The notes beneath the pieces are model-generated. The model saw nothing but the letters and a program-made list of their open reading frames with translations. It was not told the origin of the DNA and ran no database searches. The position numbers and the translations under genes were made by a program. From NCBI RefSeq assembly GCF_010015445.1, contig NC_053112.1:36320665-36384664 (forward strand): a DNA stretch of 64,000 nt, written 5' to 3'. Origin of the DNA: Perca fluviatilis. Lineage: Eukaryota; Chordata; Actinopteri; Perciformes; Percidae. Of this stretch, positions 11,638 to 21,830 are shown one piece after another. Within the stretch, counting starts at the first letter, position 1. Each line of letters starts with the position of its first letter.

Positions 11638-12894
11638 CTAACCATTATTTTCAGAGACGCTGTACTGCATGAATAACAATAATAATGCTCTGCAAAGTGT
11701 TTTAGACACTTTGTAACAGAAACTTGCAGATTATGTAATCTGCAAATTTCTGTTACAAAGTTCAGACGCTGGTGTCATATTTCTCCCAAAAAAAGCTACA
11801 AAGTTTCCATGCCAACATTCAAAGTCCAAAGATAAACTCAGATATTTGACTTTTCAATTAAAGCACTGCATTCATATGAACAGTCTGCACATGCATACCT
11901 GCATGGTAACAAATCATTCAGTATTGCTGTTGTGATGTAGTGTTTGACTGGAACTAAAACCTACAAATGCTTAGCCAAAACATGGAAAGTCCATTATATT
12001 TATGTCACTGATAAAGTAATGAATCATCTCATAACCATTTTTTTTTTTTTTTAAGTGTTTCCAGATGTTAAAAATATTTTTCCCTCCCAAAATAAACAGA
12101 AAACATGTAACCAGTCGTGGAAACTGCACTGTGGTAAGTACAATATTGAGGTACTTTTACTTTCTATTCTATGCTACCTTCTACTCCAATACAGTTACTT
12201 GACAGCTGTAGTTACTTTGCAGATTCATATCATTCATAGAAAACGCCATTAAGATAGTTAAATATAGCTCCAACTTTAGCAGCTGCAACATTAAAGTGAT
12301 GCTTTCACATTAGGCATCAATAACTATAATCCATTTGTGTGATAAGTATTACTCTAAAATGGGTCATTTTGCATAATTTGTACTATTATTACTTTTGATA
12401 CTTTAAGTATATTTGTATTGCTAATACTTGTGCATTTTTAGTAGGATTGTGAATGCAGGACTTTTATTTACTTGTAACAGAGTATTTCTACACTGTGGTA
12501 TTGCTACTTTTACTTTCAGTCAACGATCTGAGTACTTCTTCCACAACTGGAAGTAACGTTAAAGAATGAAATCCTGGTGTTTGATTTCTGACTTTATCTC
12601 TCTCCAGCCATCTGCGCACAGTTTACAAATCTATATCCCAAAGCAATACAATTCACAAACTGTGAGCAAACATTGAGTACTAACCTGGCACCAGGTTTCA
12701 GCTTCTTCCTCGACGCTGAGTTCTTTCCAGTGCAGTAAATCTCGTTGCCTCTCTGTCGGCGCTTGGCTCTCTGGGCTCTGGGCTCGTTCTGGTCCTGCGG
12801 GTTCTTCAGCGGGTTGACTTTGGTTCTGTGTCTCAGCTGCGCAGCTCTGCTTTTGGCCTTGTACTACTGTTCTATCGTGATTGTCTCTGACCAT
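10203..12894 (-). CDS. socs1: Suppressor of cytokine signalling 1, complete coding region (3 exons)
   Basis: Joining 12894-12685, 11257-11070 and 10527-10203 gives a 240-residue protein with intact frame and a TAG stop. In order: a Gln/Glu-rich N-terminus starting MVRDN; a kinase-inhibitory-region motif THLRPF (residues 82-87) matching mammalian THFRTF; an extended SH2 region entering at YYWG (108-111); an SH2 core with the phosphotyrosine-binding arginine in GTFLIRDS (R133); GPTSVRV; then a C-terminal SOCS box with MCRR and a DYVNAYP end like the mammalian DYLSSFP. The family blocks JAK kinases through the kinase-inhibitory region and recruits elongin B/C-cullin 5 ubiquitin ligase through the SOCS box (family knowledge). 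ATG at 12894 is the first in-frame ATG and matches the MV start of mammalian SOCS1. Unlike the intronless mammalian coding region, it is cut by two introns. The fish paralogue (a or b) is not resolved. Confidence 0.9.
11070..11257 (-). CDS. socs1: socs1 coding exon 2 (KIR and start of SH2)
   Basis: The acceptor ...CTGCTGTAG precedes CCA at 11257 and the donor AG|GTAATC falls at 11070/11069. The exon encodes PVTGADAASLPTHLRPF and on to GTFLI, plus two bases of R133. Entry is phase 0 and exit is phase 2. Confidence 0.88.
11708..11761. repeat. Near-perfect 54-bp hairpin in socs1 intron 1
   Basis: A 26-nt left arm (11708-11733, starting ACTTTGTAACAGAAA) is followed by a 2-nt loop (TG) and a 26-nt right arm (11736-11761, ending TTTCTGTTACAAAGT). 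One mismatch in 26 pairs, which would be a wobble pair in RNA on one strand. Confidence 0.85.
12112..12549. mobile_element. hAT-like miniature element (CAGTGGTGGAA family)
   Basis: The left end CAGTCGTGGAA and right end TTCCACAACTG are near-perfect inverted repeats. The flanks CATGTAAC and GAAGTAAC match at 6 of 8 positions, like an aged 8-bp duplication. The interior is rich in TACTTTTACTTT and TTACTTTGCAGATT, shared with several other places in the window. It lies in socs1 intron 1. Confidence 0.7.
12685..12894 (-). CDS. socs1: socs1 coding exon 1
   Basis: Begins with ATG at 12894-12892 and ends at the donor CAG|GTTAGT (12685/12684). Encodes 70 residues, MVRDNHDRTVVQGQK through AETWCQ, low-complexity and Glu/Gln-rich as expected for the poorly conserved SOCS1 N-terminus. 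The frame stays open upstream for 17 codons but contains no ATG. Confidence 0.8.
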
Positions 12895-13217
12895 CCTACC
12901 AAGGAGAATCCTCCTCTTGACCACCCGTTGCACCAGTTCCTCCACTTTTCACTGGCAGATCCTCCATCCCTGACGCCTTTCTGGTTGTTCATCTGCGGCT
13001 CAGTCCTCTTACAGACTCCATGTTGCTTTTAATCAAGATTTATCAAAATCATCACAAACTTCTGGAGGGTTAGCTGCTCAGCCATCTGTCCTTGACGGAC
13101 TGTCACTGAAGGATCTGATGAGCTTTTTAAACCTGCAATAAGTCATGTTTTTGAGGATGGTGGAAACCAGTTGTTAACACAACACTGACATATCACATTC
13201 TAAGATCCCATGATAAG

Positions 13218-13565
13218 GCTGCAACTAACATTGTCGATTAAGCTGTTGATTATTTTCTCCATTCATCGATTAGTTGTTTGCTCTATAAAATTTCAGAAAA
13301 TAATAAAAATTGTTGATTGTGTTTTCCAAAGTCTAAGATGACATCTTCAGATGATTTGATGATGTTTTTGTCCACAACTCAAATATATTCGGTTTACTGT
13401 CATACAGGAGTGAAGAAACTAGAAAAAATTCACATTTAAGAATCTGGAATCATAGATTTAAAAAAAAAATGTCATTCTTTTATGAATAAATGACTCAAAC
13501 CGATTAATCAATTAACTAAACAGTTGGCGATTAATTTAATAGTTGACAACTAATCGATTAATCTA
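13218..13565. mobile_element. GGCTGCAACTAAC-family miniature repeat
   Basis: Begins GGCTGCAACTAAC...CGATTA and ends with GACAACTAATCGATTAATC. This pattern recurs at 49.3-50.0 kb, 50.5-51.5 kb and 52.2 kb. Probably an aged hAT-like MITE; boundaries are approximate. Confidence 0.5.
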
Positions 13566-13799
13566 GACATGACAAACTTGTTAGCAAACAGTTCCTTATT
13601 AAGGCTCCATCGTTTTGTTTTTAAATGCAGACCTTATATGTATATACTTATAGTATGTGTAATGCCATGAATAATAAAGGGACTGTGTCCTTGATATCTA
13701 ATCAACACATGGATTAAAAAAAAAAAAGTGGTATTTGGGGTTTTTAGGGCTTGCGTTGGGCTTGGACAGAAACAATGTGGGTGCATGTAGGGTTGGGCC

Positions 13800-14163
13800 T
13801 AGTCTCGCATTGCAAGACCTTCCTCCACAGCGCTGCGGAGGAGGGTCTGGCTAGTCCACACAACATTGGGAGAAAAACGTGCTCTGGTTTATCGGCATTT
13901 CTTTAAACCAATCACAATCGTCATGGGCGGCGCTATGCGCTGGACAGAGGCACGGTAAAAAAAAAAACGGGAAGGAACTTGTTTTGGTGGAACGTGTACG
14001 TTAAAAAGTTTTTTTAGTCGTGCGAGAGAAAACTCAGATTGGACAGATAGAAATAGATAGATACTGGAAGGTAACATACATCCGGCCGAGAAGAAGGACT
14101 TACGGTGGAATTTCCAACGGCACCGGAGAAATCCCGGAAGTGGAAGGTCGTGGATATAGACCA
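13800..14163. mobile_element. Short DNA transposon flanked by a 9-bp duplication
   Basis: GGTTGGGCC occurs immediately left (13791-13799) and right (14164-14172). The ends TAGTCTCGCATTGCAAGACC and GGTCGTGGATATAGACCA are imperfect inverses. A diverged fragment of the same family lies in opposite orientation at 20640-20735. The class is uncertain. Confidence 0.65.
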
Positions 14164-14572
14164 GGTTGGGCCTGACTCTTTGGCCAGATTATAGCCCTAA
14201 ATCTAAATTAAGTTTTTTTTCTTCACCAACTCCGGAGGAATTGTATCTGTTCTTTATGCTCCACTATGTTTACCAGTTAGTTTTCTAACTGTGTCTGTCT
14301 GTTGTTTGGTGCAGATAATGTTCAGTGGGTTTTTAGAGCTTTTTTGCTCTGCTGAAGCAGAAAATGACACAGTGCGAGTGGCGTGGGTGAACCAAAAAGA
14401 AGTTGCGTCTGGACAACAATGAGCTGGAACTCACTATAACGCTCTGTAAAGCCAAAAGAGCTGCAGATTCATTCAGCTGATAATTCTCTGTAGCTTCATC
14501 ACTACAAACAACCAGTTTCACAACGTCATTTGATACATTTCTACTATGAATATATCAATTACAGGTACGTGT

Positions 14573-14576
<4 letters not shown>

Positions 14577-14661
<85 letters not shown>
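14577..14661. repeat. (TG)n microsatellite, about 84 bp
   Basis: Pure TG tract upstream of socs1. Confidence 0.95.
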
Positions 14662-14663
<2 letters not shown>

Positions 14664-16222
14664 TCGCCCAATGCATAATCAGGCCATGAGACTTATAATA
14701 AATAATCAAAGGGAAGGGCGGATGCAATAATTAGAGATAGCAAAAACACTTTCACTTTCTCAGTCAAGCAAGAATAAAGAAGAAAGAAAATCTATGGATT
14801 TCCTCTGTTTTGCTCTACATTCATTTGTGTACAAATATTCCAACATGTTAGTATACACACACTGCAATTATCATAAAAAGTAAGTCAAATTTTAAAAAGT
14901 GCATTATTAAAAAGCTTATTTCCAGAGCAAAGTCATAAAGAGTGCCTTAAAAAAAAAAACATAAAAGCAGCAGACTGAAAACACAATAAATCTAACTTAA
15001 GTTTTTGTACTTAATAATCCTTAGATTTTCTGAATAGTGTAAGTACTATATAAGGATATAAGTATAGTTGTCTCTTTTTCTGTTATAATGCACGTTTTAA
15101 AGCATTTTACAACGTTCATGAAGAAATGCTTTACTGTATAAATAAAGTTTAATATTCAATATTTTATTTCAAATTTAGGTTAAAATGCTTCATAGCAAGA
15201 CTGCGTCAAAGGTAGTCATTGGTTGTTCTTTTGATACTTAAAGTCAGTGTTTTATTTTACTTTTTACTTAACCTCTTTTCTGACATGTTGAAGAGTGCAC
15301 GTGAACATACCACTCATGTATCTGGCTGCTTCACTAAACATTTCAATCTCAGTTTAAATCTCATAAACTTGATTGGTCACTTTTGTGAAGAGGAAGGCTG
15401 CATCAAGCTGTAATCAGTTTCCAGTAAGTCGTCTAACTCCGGGATCTTTTTTTCATTTTTTTTTTCTCTCAGCTCACACAGTGCAGCCTGACAGTATTAG
15501 AACATTTATAACACACTCTTTTTTTTTTCTCGGTTCTGTACATAATCACACTGGATGTAAAAGGAAACTAGGACTACGTGGTTTAACTTCTAGCTGAACG
15601 AGTAGGTTTACACTCAATGGTGAATGAACAGTGTATAGATAGCAGCATTAGCTTTTGAAATCTGGCCAGCAGTGCATGGCTCTGGCTAAAGTAACCTAAC
15701 TCTTGGCTCAAAAGTGCTGAAGTTTAGAAACCATCACAAAAAAAAATTCGCAATGTGTGATAATGTGTCCAAAAAAATTCAGAGTTCAGAAATAAACAAA
15801 CATCAAAGAAAAAGTGCTAACAAAACAAAGGAATAGGTCATTTTAATGCCTATTACTATTATTTTACACATTATGGAATTTGAATGGGGTGATATATGAC
15901 GTGTTAATGACACTGGGATCGGTCTGGTTTCATCTAAAACTAGGAGTTGATTGTGACTGGGAGAGGTTGTCATAACTTCCCACCTCTAAGGGAAATCAAA
16001 ACGGGTTAATTAGCTTCTGTCAAATCCAATCCCTGTTTAAAGTTATGTAGCCTGCAGTAAATGAGCGTCAGATTCTGATATGAGATGTGTGTGTTTTCTG
16101 GATTATAGTTTGGTAACCTGTTGACTTTACATGAATGAAGGAGAAACATGTGTCATGACTGGCACACACAAAAAAAAAACTTTTGTACAGTGAAATGTGT
16201 ATTCATGAAACAGCTCACTTAC
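14662..16222. other. AT-rich upstream / probable 5' intron of socs1
   Basis: No coding sequence or recognised element seen. If 16224-16390 is a non-coding first exon, this stretch is part of the first intron. Confidence 0.4.
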
Positions 16223-16390
16223 TTGCAATGACTGACCGTCAGAGTCTAGTGGAGTCCGAGCAGCAGTGAGCTTCAGTCAGCTTCTTTCCTGCCGGAGGTC
16301 GCAGCTCTTCATGAGAAGAAACATCTTACTTTCGGTTAATGTTAGTGCTATGCTGGAGGCGGGCCGCTACTTTAGAACAGCCTGACAATA
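16223..16390 (-). other. socs1: Probable non-coding first exon of socs1
   Basis: On the minus strand a moderately GC-rich segment ends in a strong donor, GCAA|GTAAGT, at 16223/16222. It is followed downstream by the socs1 coding exons in the same orientation. Mammalian SOCS1 also has a 5' non-coding exon. The left (5') limit is a guess, and the acceptor upstream of the start codon was not identified. Confidence 0.45.
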
Positions 16391-16488
16391 TGCTGAGTTG
16401 TAGCATAATACAATGCCCATCAACCCGACCCTTAAAGGAGGGATTCATTTTTAGACACGCGCACGCGCACGCATACTCAGGTGCGGTT

Positions 16489-16505
16489 GCTTTCGCTTTC
16501 ACTTC
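16489..16505 (-). promoter_or_regulatory. socs1: ISRE / IRF-element-like motif upstream of socs1
   Basis: On the minus strand reads GAAGTGAAAGCGAAAGC, two consecutive GAAANN units plus a GAAGTG unit. This matches the interferon-response/IRF consensus. It lies about 100-270 nt upstream of the probable first exon. Mouse SOCS1 is known to be induced by IRF-1 through GAAANN repeats in its promoter. Confidence 0.6.
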
Positions 16506-16524
16506 AACCCGTGGATTCTCTTAA

Positions 16525-16534
16525 ATCACGTGAT
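16525..16534. promoter_or_regulatory. Palindromic E-box ATCACGTGAT
   Basis: A perfect 10-bp palindrome around CACGTG (16527-16532), 20 bp from the ISRE-like motif. This is a bHLH-type site; its use is unproven. Confidence 0.4.
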
Positions 16535-16581
16535 CTGCCAGCAGAGGGTATGTGTGTGTGTGTGCGCGTGTGTAGAAGTAG

Positions 16582-16643
<62 letters not shown>
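16582..16643. repeat. (TG)n microsatellite, about 62 bp
   Basis: Pure TG tract just upstream of the socs1 promoter region. Shorter TG/CG runs precede it from 16550. Confidence 0.95.
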
Positions 16644-16646
<3 letters not shown>

Positions 16647-17204
16647 TGTTTTTGAGCCTCTTTAGTTCTTTACATATTTCTCAAACTCCAACTTAATTAC
16701 ACCATTAAATGCAAAGTGCATTCAATGTGCAAAATGAAAGGATCTCTCACGCATTTTACTTTTGAACTAGCCTATATGCAAAACAAAGAAATGAACTTCA
16801 CAGAAATGAACTATAGCCTATGCAAAATACTTATTTCCGTCAAAATGAATGTGAAACTAAATGATTGATGCATTGGAACATGTTCAGTATATCAAGCATT
16901 ACAAGTGTCAGTGACAGTTGAGCCCTGGATGCAAAAGTAGTTAAATACTTTTGCATGCAGCTTACTTACCTACTTATCTAAATTATTAAATGCAAACTAT
17001 TAAATGCAAAATACATTTCATGTGCAGGATACAAGGATGCAGTTTACTTTTACACACACACACTTTTCCTGTGCTGAAATTAACCCTGCCTTAACCTTAA
17101 ACATGTTGATGTAATAAAACAATAGGCTATTTAAAAATAAATAAAATTGTGGTTTGGTTGCAGTTTCTTCAATGGCAGATGGACACATTGTGGGGTTCAC
17201 AATG

Positions 17205-17348
<144 letters not shown>

Positions 17349-17425
17349 CTCACTCTCTCTCTCTCTCTGATGCCATGGTAACCAGCTTCTCATATCACTG
17401 AATAATGATCAGACAGTGTTGAGCA

Positions 17426-17431
17426 TTTATT
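17426..17431 (-). other. Poly(A) signal AATAAA of the atp5mk-like gene
   Basis: TTTATT on the plus strand, AATAAA in the transcript, within TTGTTAATAAATGCTC about 116 nt after the stop codon. It gives a compact 3' UTR of roughly 130-140 nt. Confidence 0.6.
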
Positions 17432-17546
17432 AACAAAGTAGATTGCAGCTACATTCTCACACTCGGCGGTAGCGTCACGCCGTTTCCTTCGGTTTCTTCA
17501 CATCATAATTGATCATTAGTGAACGGGACTGTTAGAGGTCCATGTT

Positions 17547-17648
17547 TCAGCCCGTGGAGCTGGACGCCTGCTTTTCTTTGTTGTTTTGTCTGTGCATCCA
17601 GTAGGCAGCAGCTGTTACAGCAAAGATCCCATAAGTAGCCAAGACGCA
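17547..17648 (-). CDS. atp5mk: atp5mk-like last exon
   Basis: Acceptor TTTCTTACAG|TGC. Encodes CVLATYGIFAVTAAAYWMHR and then a polar tail with QNNKEKQ; TGA at 17549-17547. It contains the transmembrane helix. Confidence 0.72.
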   Translation of the reverse strand, partial: CVLATYGIFAVTAAAYWMHRQNNKEKQASSSTG

Positions 17649-17858
17649 CTGTAAGAAAGCAGAGGAAGACATATTTCTGACTGAGGGCATTTGATATATA
17701 AAAACATAATACATGTTCATATAGTGAATGGAGCCTGTGCGTGTATACGTGTGTGTAGTATGTACATTTCTGCGACCCTGCAGAGTGTAGCTATTAAAGT
17801 ATTTCCTCCAACCAATCAGTTCCACAGAAGTCGGGGCCTCAATGCCAAGCAGCTGCCT
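17547..17858 (-). CDS. atp5mk: DAPIT/USMG5-like ATP synthase membrane subunit, two C-terminal exons
   Basis: Joined exons 17858-17766 and 17648-17547 encode ...ELIGWRKYFNSYTLQGRRN followed by CVLATYGIFAVTAAAYWMHR and a hydrophilic tail ending SSSTG. The recalled human DAPIT core is FTGIKKYFNSYTLTGRMN followed by CVLATYGSIALIVLYFKLR. Block order, the KYFNSYTL-GR-NCVLATYG core and a single hydrophobic helix all match. DAPIT is a 58-residue inner-membrane protein that helps ATP-synthase dimers assemble (family knowledge). The exons are phase-compatible across a GTACAT...TTACAG intron, and a poly(A) signal follows. The N-terminal exon with the ATG was not found: the upstream exon opens with an acceptor after a T-rich tract and has no ATG. 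The C-terminus is longer and differs from human, so this may be a diverged paralogue. Confidence 0.72.
   Translation of the reverse strand, partial: RQLLGIEAPTSVELIGWRKYFNSYTLQGRRNVHTTHTYTRTGSIHYMNMYYVFIYQMPSVRNMSSSAFLQCVLATYGIFAVTAAAYWMHRQNNKEKQASSSTG
17766..17858 (-). CDS. atp5mk: atp5mk-like penultimate exon
   Basis: Acceptor TGTGTTTCAG|AGG and donor AAT|GTACAT. 31 codons ending WRKYFNSYTLQGRRN, phase 0 at the 3' junction. Confidence 0.7.
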
Positions 17859-18134
17859 CTGAAACACACAAAAAAAAAAAAAACCAACAACCCACACACT
17901 GTAAGAGGAAGCACTGCAACCAGACTACTTGACTTTTTCTTTTGTACACACAGGGTGCAACAGTAACGGTTCAATATGTTGGCAACTACCTGTTTAATAT
18001 TTGTGTTTCTTAAATGTTGCGTTTACTCAAAACTGGTAAACCTCGTGGTGCATTCAAAAGTTATTGTAAAATACCATTTTCTCATTGGTTTTTGGCATTT
18101 TACAGCAATTTACTGGTGAAAGAAGTAATTATTG

Positions 18135-18756
18135 TTAAAGTGCCCATATTATGAAAAAAAACAAACTTTGAAAAAAATCCATCCATGCTGTTTTGAGTGA
18201 GATGCGGTTTCTGAATGTGTCCTGCCTTCAGTCTCCTGGTGAGCTGTTCAAAATCGACACGGCTTGTGACGTCACAAGCCGAAACGAGCTGGCTAACCGC
18301 AACCGTTAGCTCGTAGCGTTAGCGCTAGCATGCTACCTCGTTCTCAATAGCAAAGCACTGCTACAACACACACAAGTTCACCATAATCTACAAAAGAACT
18401 ACTTACATGTGCGCCCTCGTTTAGAAGAAGTCTCCCAGCTAATCCTGCCTTGTAACTGACTGAAGTTGGAGAAACAGGCTTTCTTTTACTGTCTATGGAG
18501 CTAGCTGACGTGACCTATGATCTGAGCTACTGCGCATGTGCGAGTGCAATCAAAGATAGTACAGAAGAAGAAAAGAGGTCTCACTCTGTAGCTAAAACAG
18601 AAACCAGGTGAAAAGAGGATCTGCAGCAGTGAGAGAGAGCTGTGCAGTACAACAAAAATATGGCGTTTTTTTAAAATTAAACCATGTAAACCTATTCTGG
18701 TACAACCTTAAAATACAATTATGAACCTGAAAATTAGCATAATATGGGCGCTTTAA
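18135..18756. mobile_element. TTAA-flanked MITE with 15-bp inverted repeats
   Basis: The ends TTAAAGTGCCCATATTATG and CATAATATGGGCGCTTTAA are inverse with one or two changes. TTAA at both boundaries suggests a piggyBac-type non-autonomous element. The interior is GC-richer and non-coding. Confidence 0.8.
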
Positions 18757-19260
18757 AGGAACACACGGACTTATTGGGAATTTAGCTTATTCACCGTAAC
18801 CCCCAGAGTTAGACAAGTCGATACATAACCTTCTCATCTCCGTGCGTGCTGTAACGCTGTCTGACGGCTCCAGCATTAGCTTAGCCTAGCACAGATCCTG
18901 TAGGTAACTGGTTCCAACTAGCCTACTGCTCCAAATTGTGACAAAATTGACAAAATAACGCCAACATGTTCCTGTTTACATGTTGTGATTTGTAGAGTCA
19001 CAGCGTGTACAAAAAACAACGTAACATGAGACACAGCCGTCTTCTATCTGTAAACAAATCGGGAACTATACTCTCAGACAGGCTTGCTGCGAGCATATCA
19101 CTCCACCCAAGTACTATATTCTTCCGCCTGAGAATATAGTTCCCGGTTTGTTTACGGTTAGAAGATGGCAACCGTATTGTCAATTTCGGCAACCAAAAGC
19201 GGAGGCCTGATTGCCAAGGCAGCAACCACTTTAAAAAGTTAGCGTTGAATAAAAGTAACA
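18757..19260. repeat. Second dispersed element abutting the MITE, with internal hairpin
   Basis: Starts AAGGAACACACGGACTTATT immediately after the shared TTAA. Contains a long inverted repeat at 19037-19077 and 19128-19168 (arms with CTGTAAACAAATCGGGAAC and its inverse, loop about 50 nt). The right boundary is undefined. Confidence 0.5.
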
Positions 19261-19968
19261 CATAAAAATGATGGAAATCAGTCTATCAAACATTATAAAA
19301 CCTCAATAACTAAGGCAAAAAACACAAACTCAATTTGAAAACTATGTGATAAGAAATTGAGCAATTTCTTCACAAGTGTCAGAGTCAGTTTGAGCTGCAA
19401 GCACAACAAATAATACTTTTGCTTGTTGAGAGGCATGACCAGGCAGAACTGGGATGACAAACTGGTTTGTGGTCATGCAAGTCACATTCAACCCACACTT
19501 TTGAATTAGAATAAACTGAATTATTCATACAGCTCCAGCTAATCATCTGGACTGGCAGCACAGAGCTCATTCTCCACAGACTCTACACAGTCTTTTTTTG
19601 CCATGAGAGTTTAGCTTTGTGATAAAAGCTTAAAGCTGTAATTCCCTTTGACTGAAGAGTTTGAAGGTTTTTTTTCTTTTAATGCATATGCTGAGTTTAT
19701 TAACAAAATATCTAAATTTTGCACCAGACTTTCCTCTTGGACTGTTACAATCTTTCATGCATGGATGTATGTAATGTTTTATGTTTTTTTTTTTTTTTTT
19801 TTATGTGTCTTGACTGTTATGCTGGAATTGTTTTTTTGTTCTGTGTTGAGATATTTAACAAAGGTGTGTGGCAATAAAGTATTTAATCTTTTATGTTTGA
19901 ATTCTCCAACGTCAGGCTTTTGTCCTAACTGCTGAACACATATTTATCTAAATCCTGTCACTAAAAAT

Positions 19969-20222
19969 TAGATTAGATTCAACTTTACTGTCATTGTGCA
20001 GAGTACAAGTACAAAGACAGCGAAATGCAGTTTGTGTCCAACCAGAAGTGCAAAAAAAAAAAGCAGAAAAGTGCAATGTGATATACAAGTATAGACAGGT
20101 GGTGCATAGGCAGGACAAGAAATATATTGCAGTGTTATAAGAGCTAGAATAAATATGGCTATGTAATATGAACAGTGTATGAACAACATGTACAGATATG
20201 TGCAATGTAGTAGCAGTGCCAC
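19969..20222. repeat. LINE-derived 3' fragment-like repeat
   Basis: Contains ATTCAACTTTACTGTCATTG and GTACAAAGACAGCGAAATGC, sequence I recognise as a common fish retroelement tail. The family was not assigned with confidence. Confidence 0.45.
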
Positions 20223-20639
20223 TAAAAATTAAGAATGTGTTTAAAGCTTTCTTTTAGCCAGGCTAGCTGCAAACTCTGACCAATAAAGGGAAAAGTGCAT
20301 TCCTTAAAATGTTATATTATTCCTGTAAAGGATCTCTATGTGTGTGCTACATGACAGTTAGTCTGGATGAACAGAAGTATATTTCCAGAATAATTGCCTG
20401 GCATCATGTTCTGCTCTCTCTGTGGGTTGCCGTTCTCAAACTCTGTTCGTTTCGGGACACAACGACAACCTTAGAGCTAGCGAGCTACACGCTGAAAATG
20501 GCAAGATTTTAAGTAAACGTGGTTCGTTCGGGGAATGATTGTAAAGATTTACAAAGAATAAGTTTACGGCATTTCTTTTATATTTTATATTTATTCATTC
20601 ATTTTATATTGTATGAGGCGTTTTCTTTTGCGAGGTGCA

Positions 20640-20735
20640 AATGTTCCACTAAAACAAGTTCCTTCCCGAGACTGTTTTGCAGAGCTACTGTCGCTGTGTC
20701 CAGACCTTAGCGCCGCCCGGGACGATTGTGAAAAA
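20640..20735. mobile_element. Fragment of the 13800-14163 element, inverted
   Basis: AACAAGTTCCTTCCCG...TAGCGCCGCCC...GACGATTGTGA matches the reverse complement of about 13908-13990. Confidence 0.6.
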
Positions 20736-20789
20736 AAATCATCACTTTAAAAATGTAGCTGGACGCTTGTCATCTTCTTACATTGCCCA

Positions 20790-21339
20790 TTAAATTGAAA
20801 TGGTCCAATGTGTAGGAATTTCTCCCATCTAGCGTTGAGATCATATACTGCAATCCACTCTCTCGCACCAAGCAGCTCAAAGTACGTATTACAGCTACGG
20901 TAGCCTTCACGCTTCAAAAAGCCGGTCTCTTGCTCTTTTCAATCTCCTTTTTCTTTTTCTGGGCGAAGAAGAAGACTCCTGCTCCTGAAATTTGGATTTT
21001 GAACGCGTGTGGTCCTCCATGTTTCCTTCTTCAAAGTTGCCGGGGCCAGGAAGCTACGATACCTATTAGCAGCACCTGGGAGTTTATCATGTGACAGCGA
21101 AAACGCAAAAGGCGGAGCAGTATGTCCTGTATGTCCCTTACTGGCTAACGTATTTCAAGATGGAGCATGAATATGGAGCGTCTACCCCAGCTCATGCGAA
21201 TGCAAATGTAAAATTTCAAGCCAAAAGGAATACTTGGAATTGATGGTGGTGGTAAATATTCATGAAAAAGAAAGTTTGTGAACAGGCAACACCGATTTTG
21301 ATAATGAACAACTCAACACGTTACACACCGGACCTTTAA
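20790..21339. mobile_element. TTAA-flanked MITE (GGTCC-x-GTGTGTA ends)
   Basis: Left end TTAAATTGAAATGGTCCAAT then GTGTA. Right end TTACACACCGGACCTTTAA. The inverted repeats are imperfect. No coding capacity. Confidence 0.6.
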
Positions 21340-21830
21340 GAACACTAAATTCCATGAAGTGAAGTGCTCATCTAACATCTGATATATGAGGGGGAGAATG
21401 CAGAATATAAGGATTCATGTGAAGAGGAGGAATAATTTGCAATATGAACATTACACTTGCATGAAGCGTGCCATGGGCGAAAGCAGAGTGCTGACGAGGT
21501 TGCTATGCTCAGTAATGCTGATTTATTCTGCAGTGGTTATTAGCCGAGTAGAGAGGAACCCCTTTTCTTCCCCTCAAGCCCGATACAGATTCAGCTACGT
21601 GAAACCACGTTGTTGACTGGGGCATGACGGGCTGGAAGACGGTTGTTTGAATCCTTTAGAAAACAGCAGCTTTGCTCGTTTTTTATCGAGAACAGTTTAA
21701 TAAAATGTAAATCTGTGTCCCACTTTGGCAGACAAACTGAACCTTGAACACCCACATTAAGTGGAAGTGGCGGCAGAGCAGCAGCCCTACAGCTGACAGC
21801 ACCTTGCTCAAGGGCACTTCTTAAAGGGGC

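Noticed and set aside
10203..12894. Assignment to SOCS2, SOCS3 or CISH
   Set aside because: The THLRPF kinase-inhibitory motif, the GPTSVRV SH2 segment and the DYVNAYP end match SOCS1; SOCS2 and CISH lack the kinase-inhibitory motif and SOCS3 has a different C-terminus.
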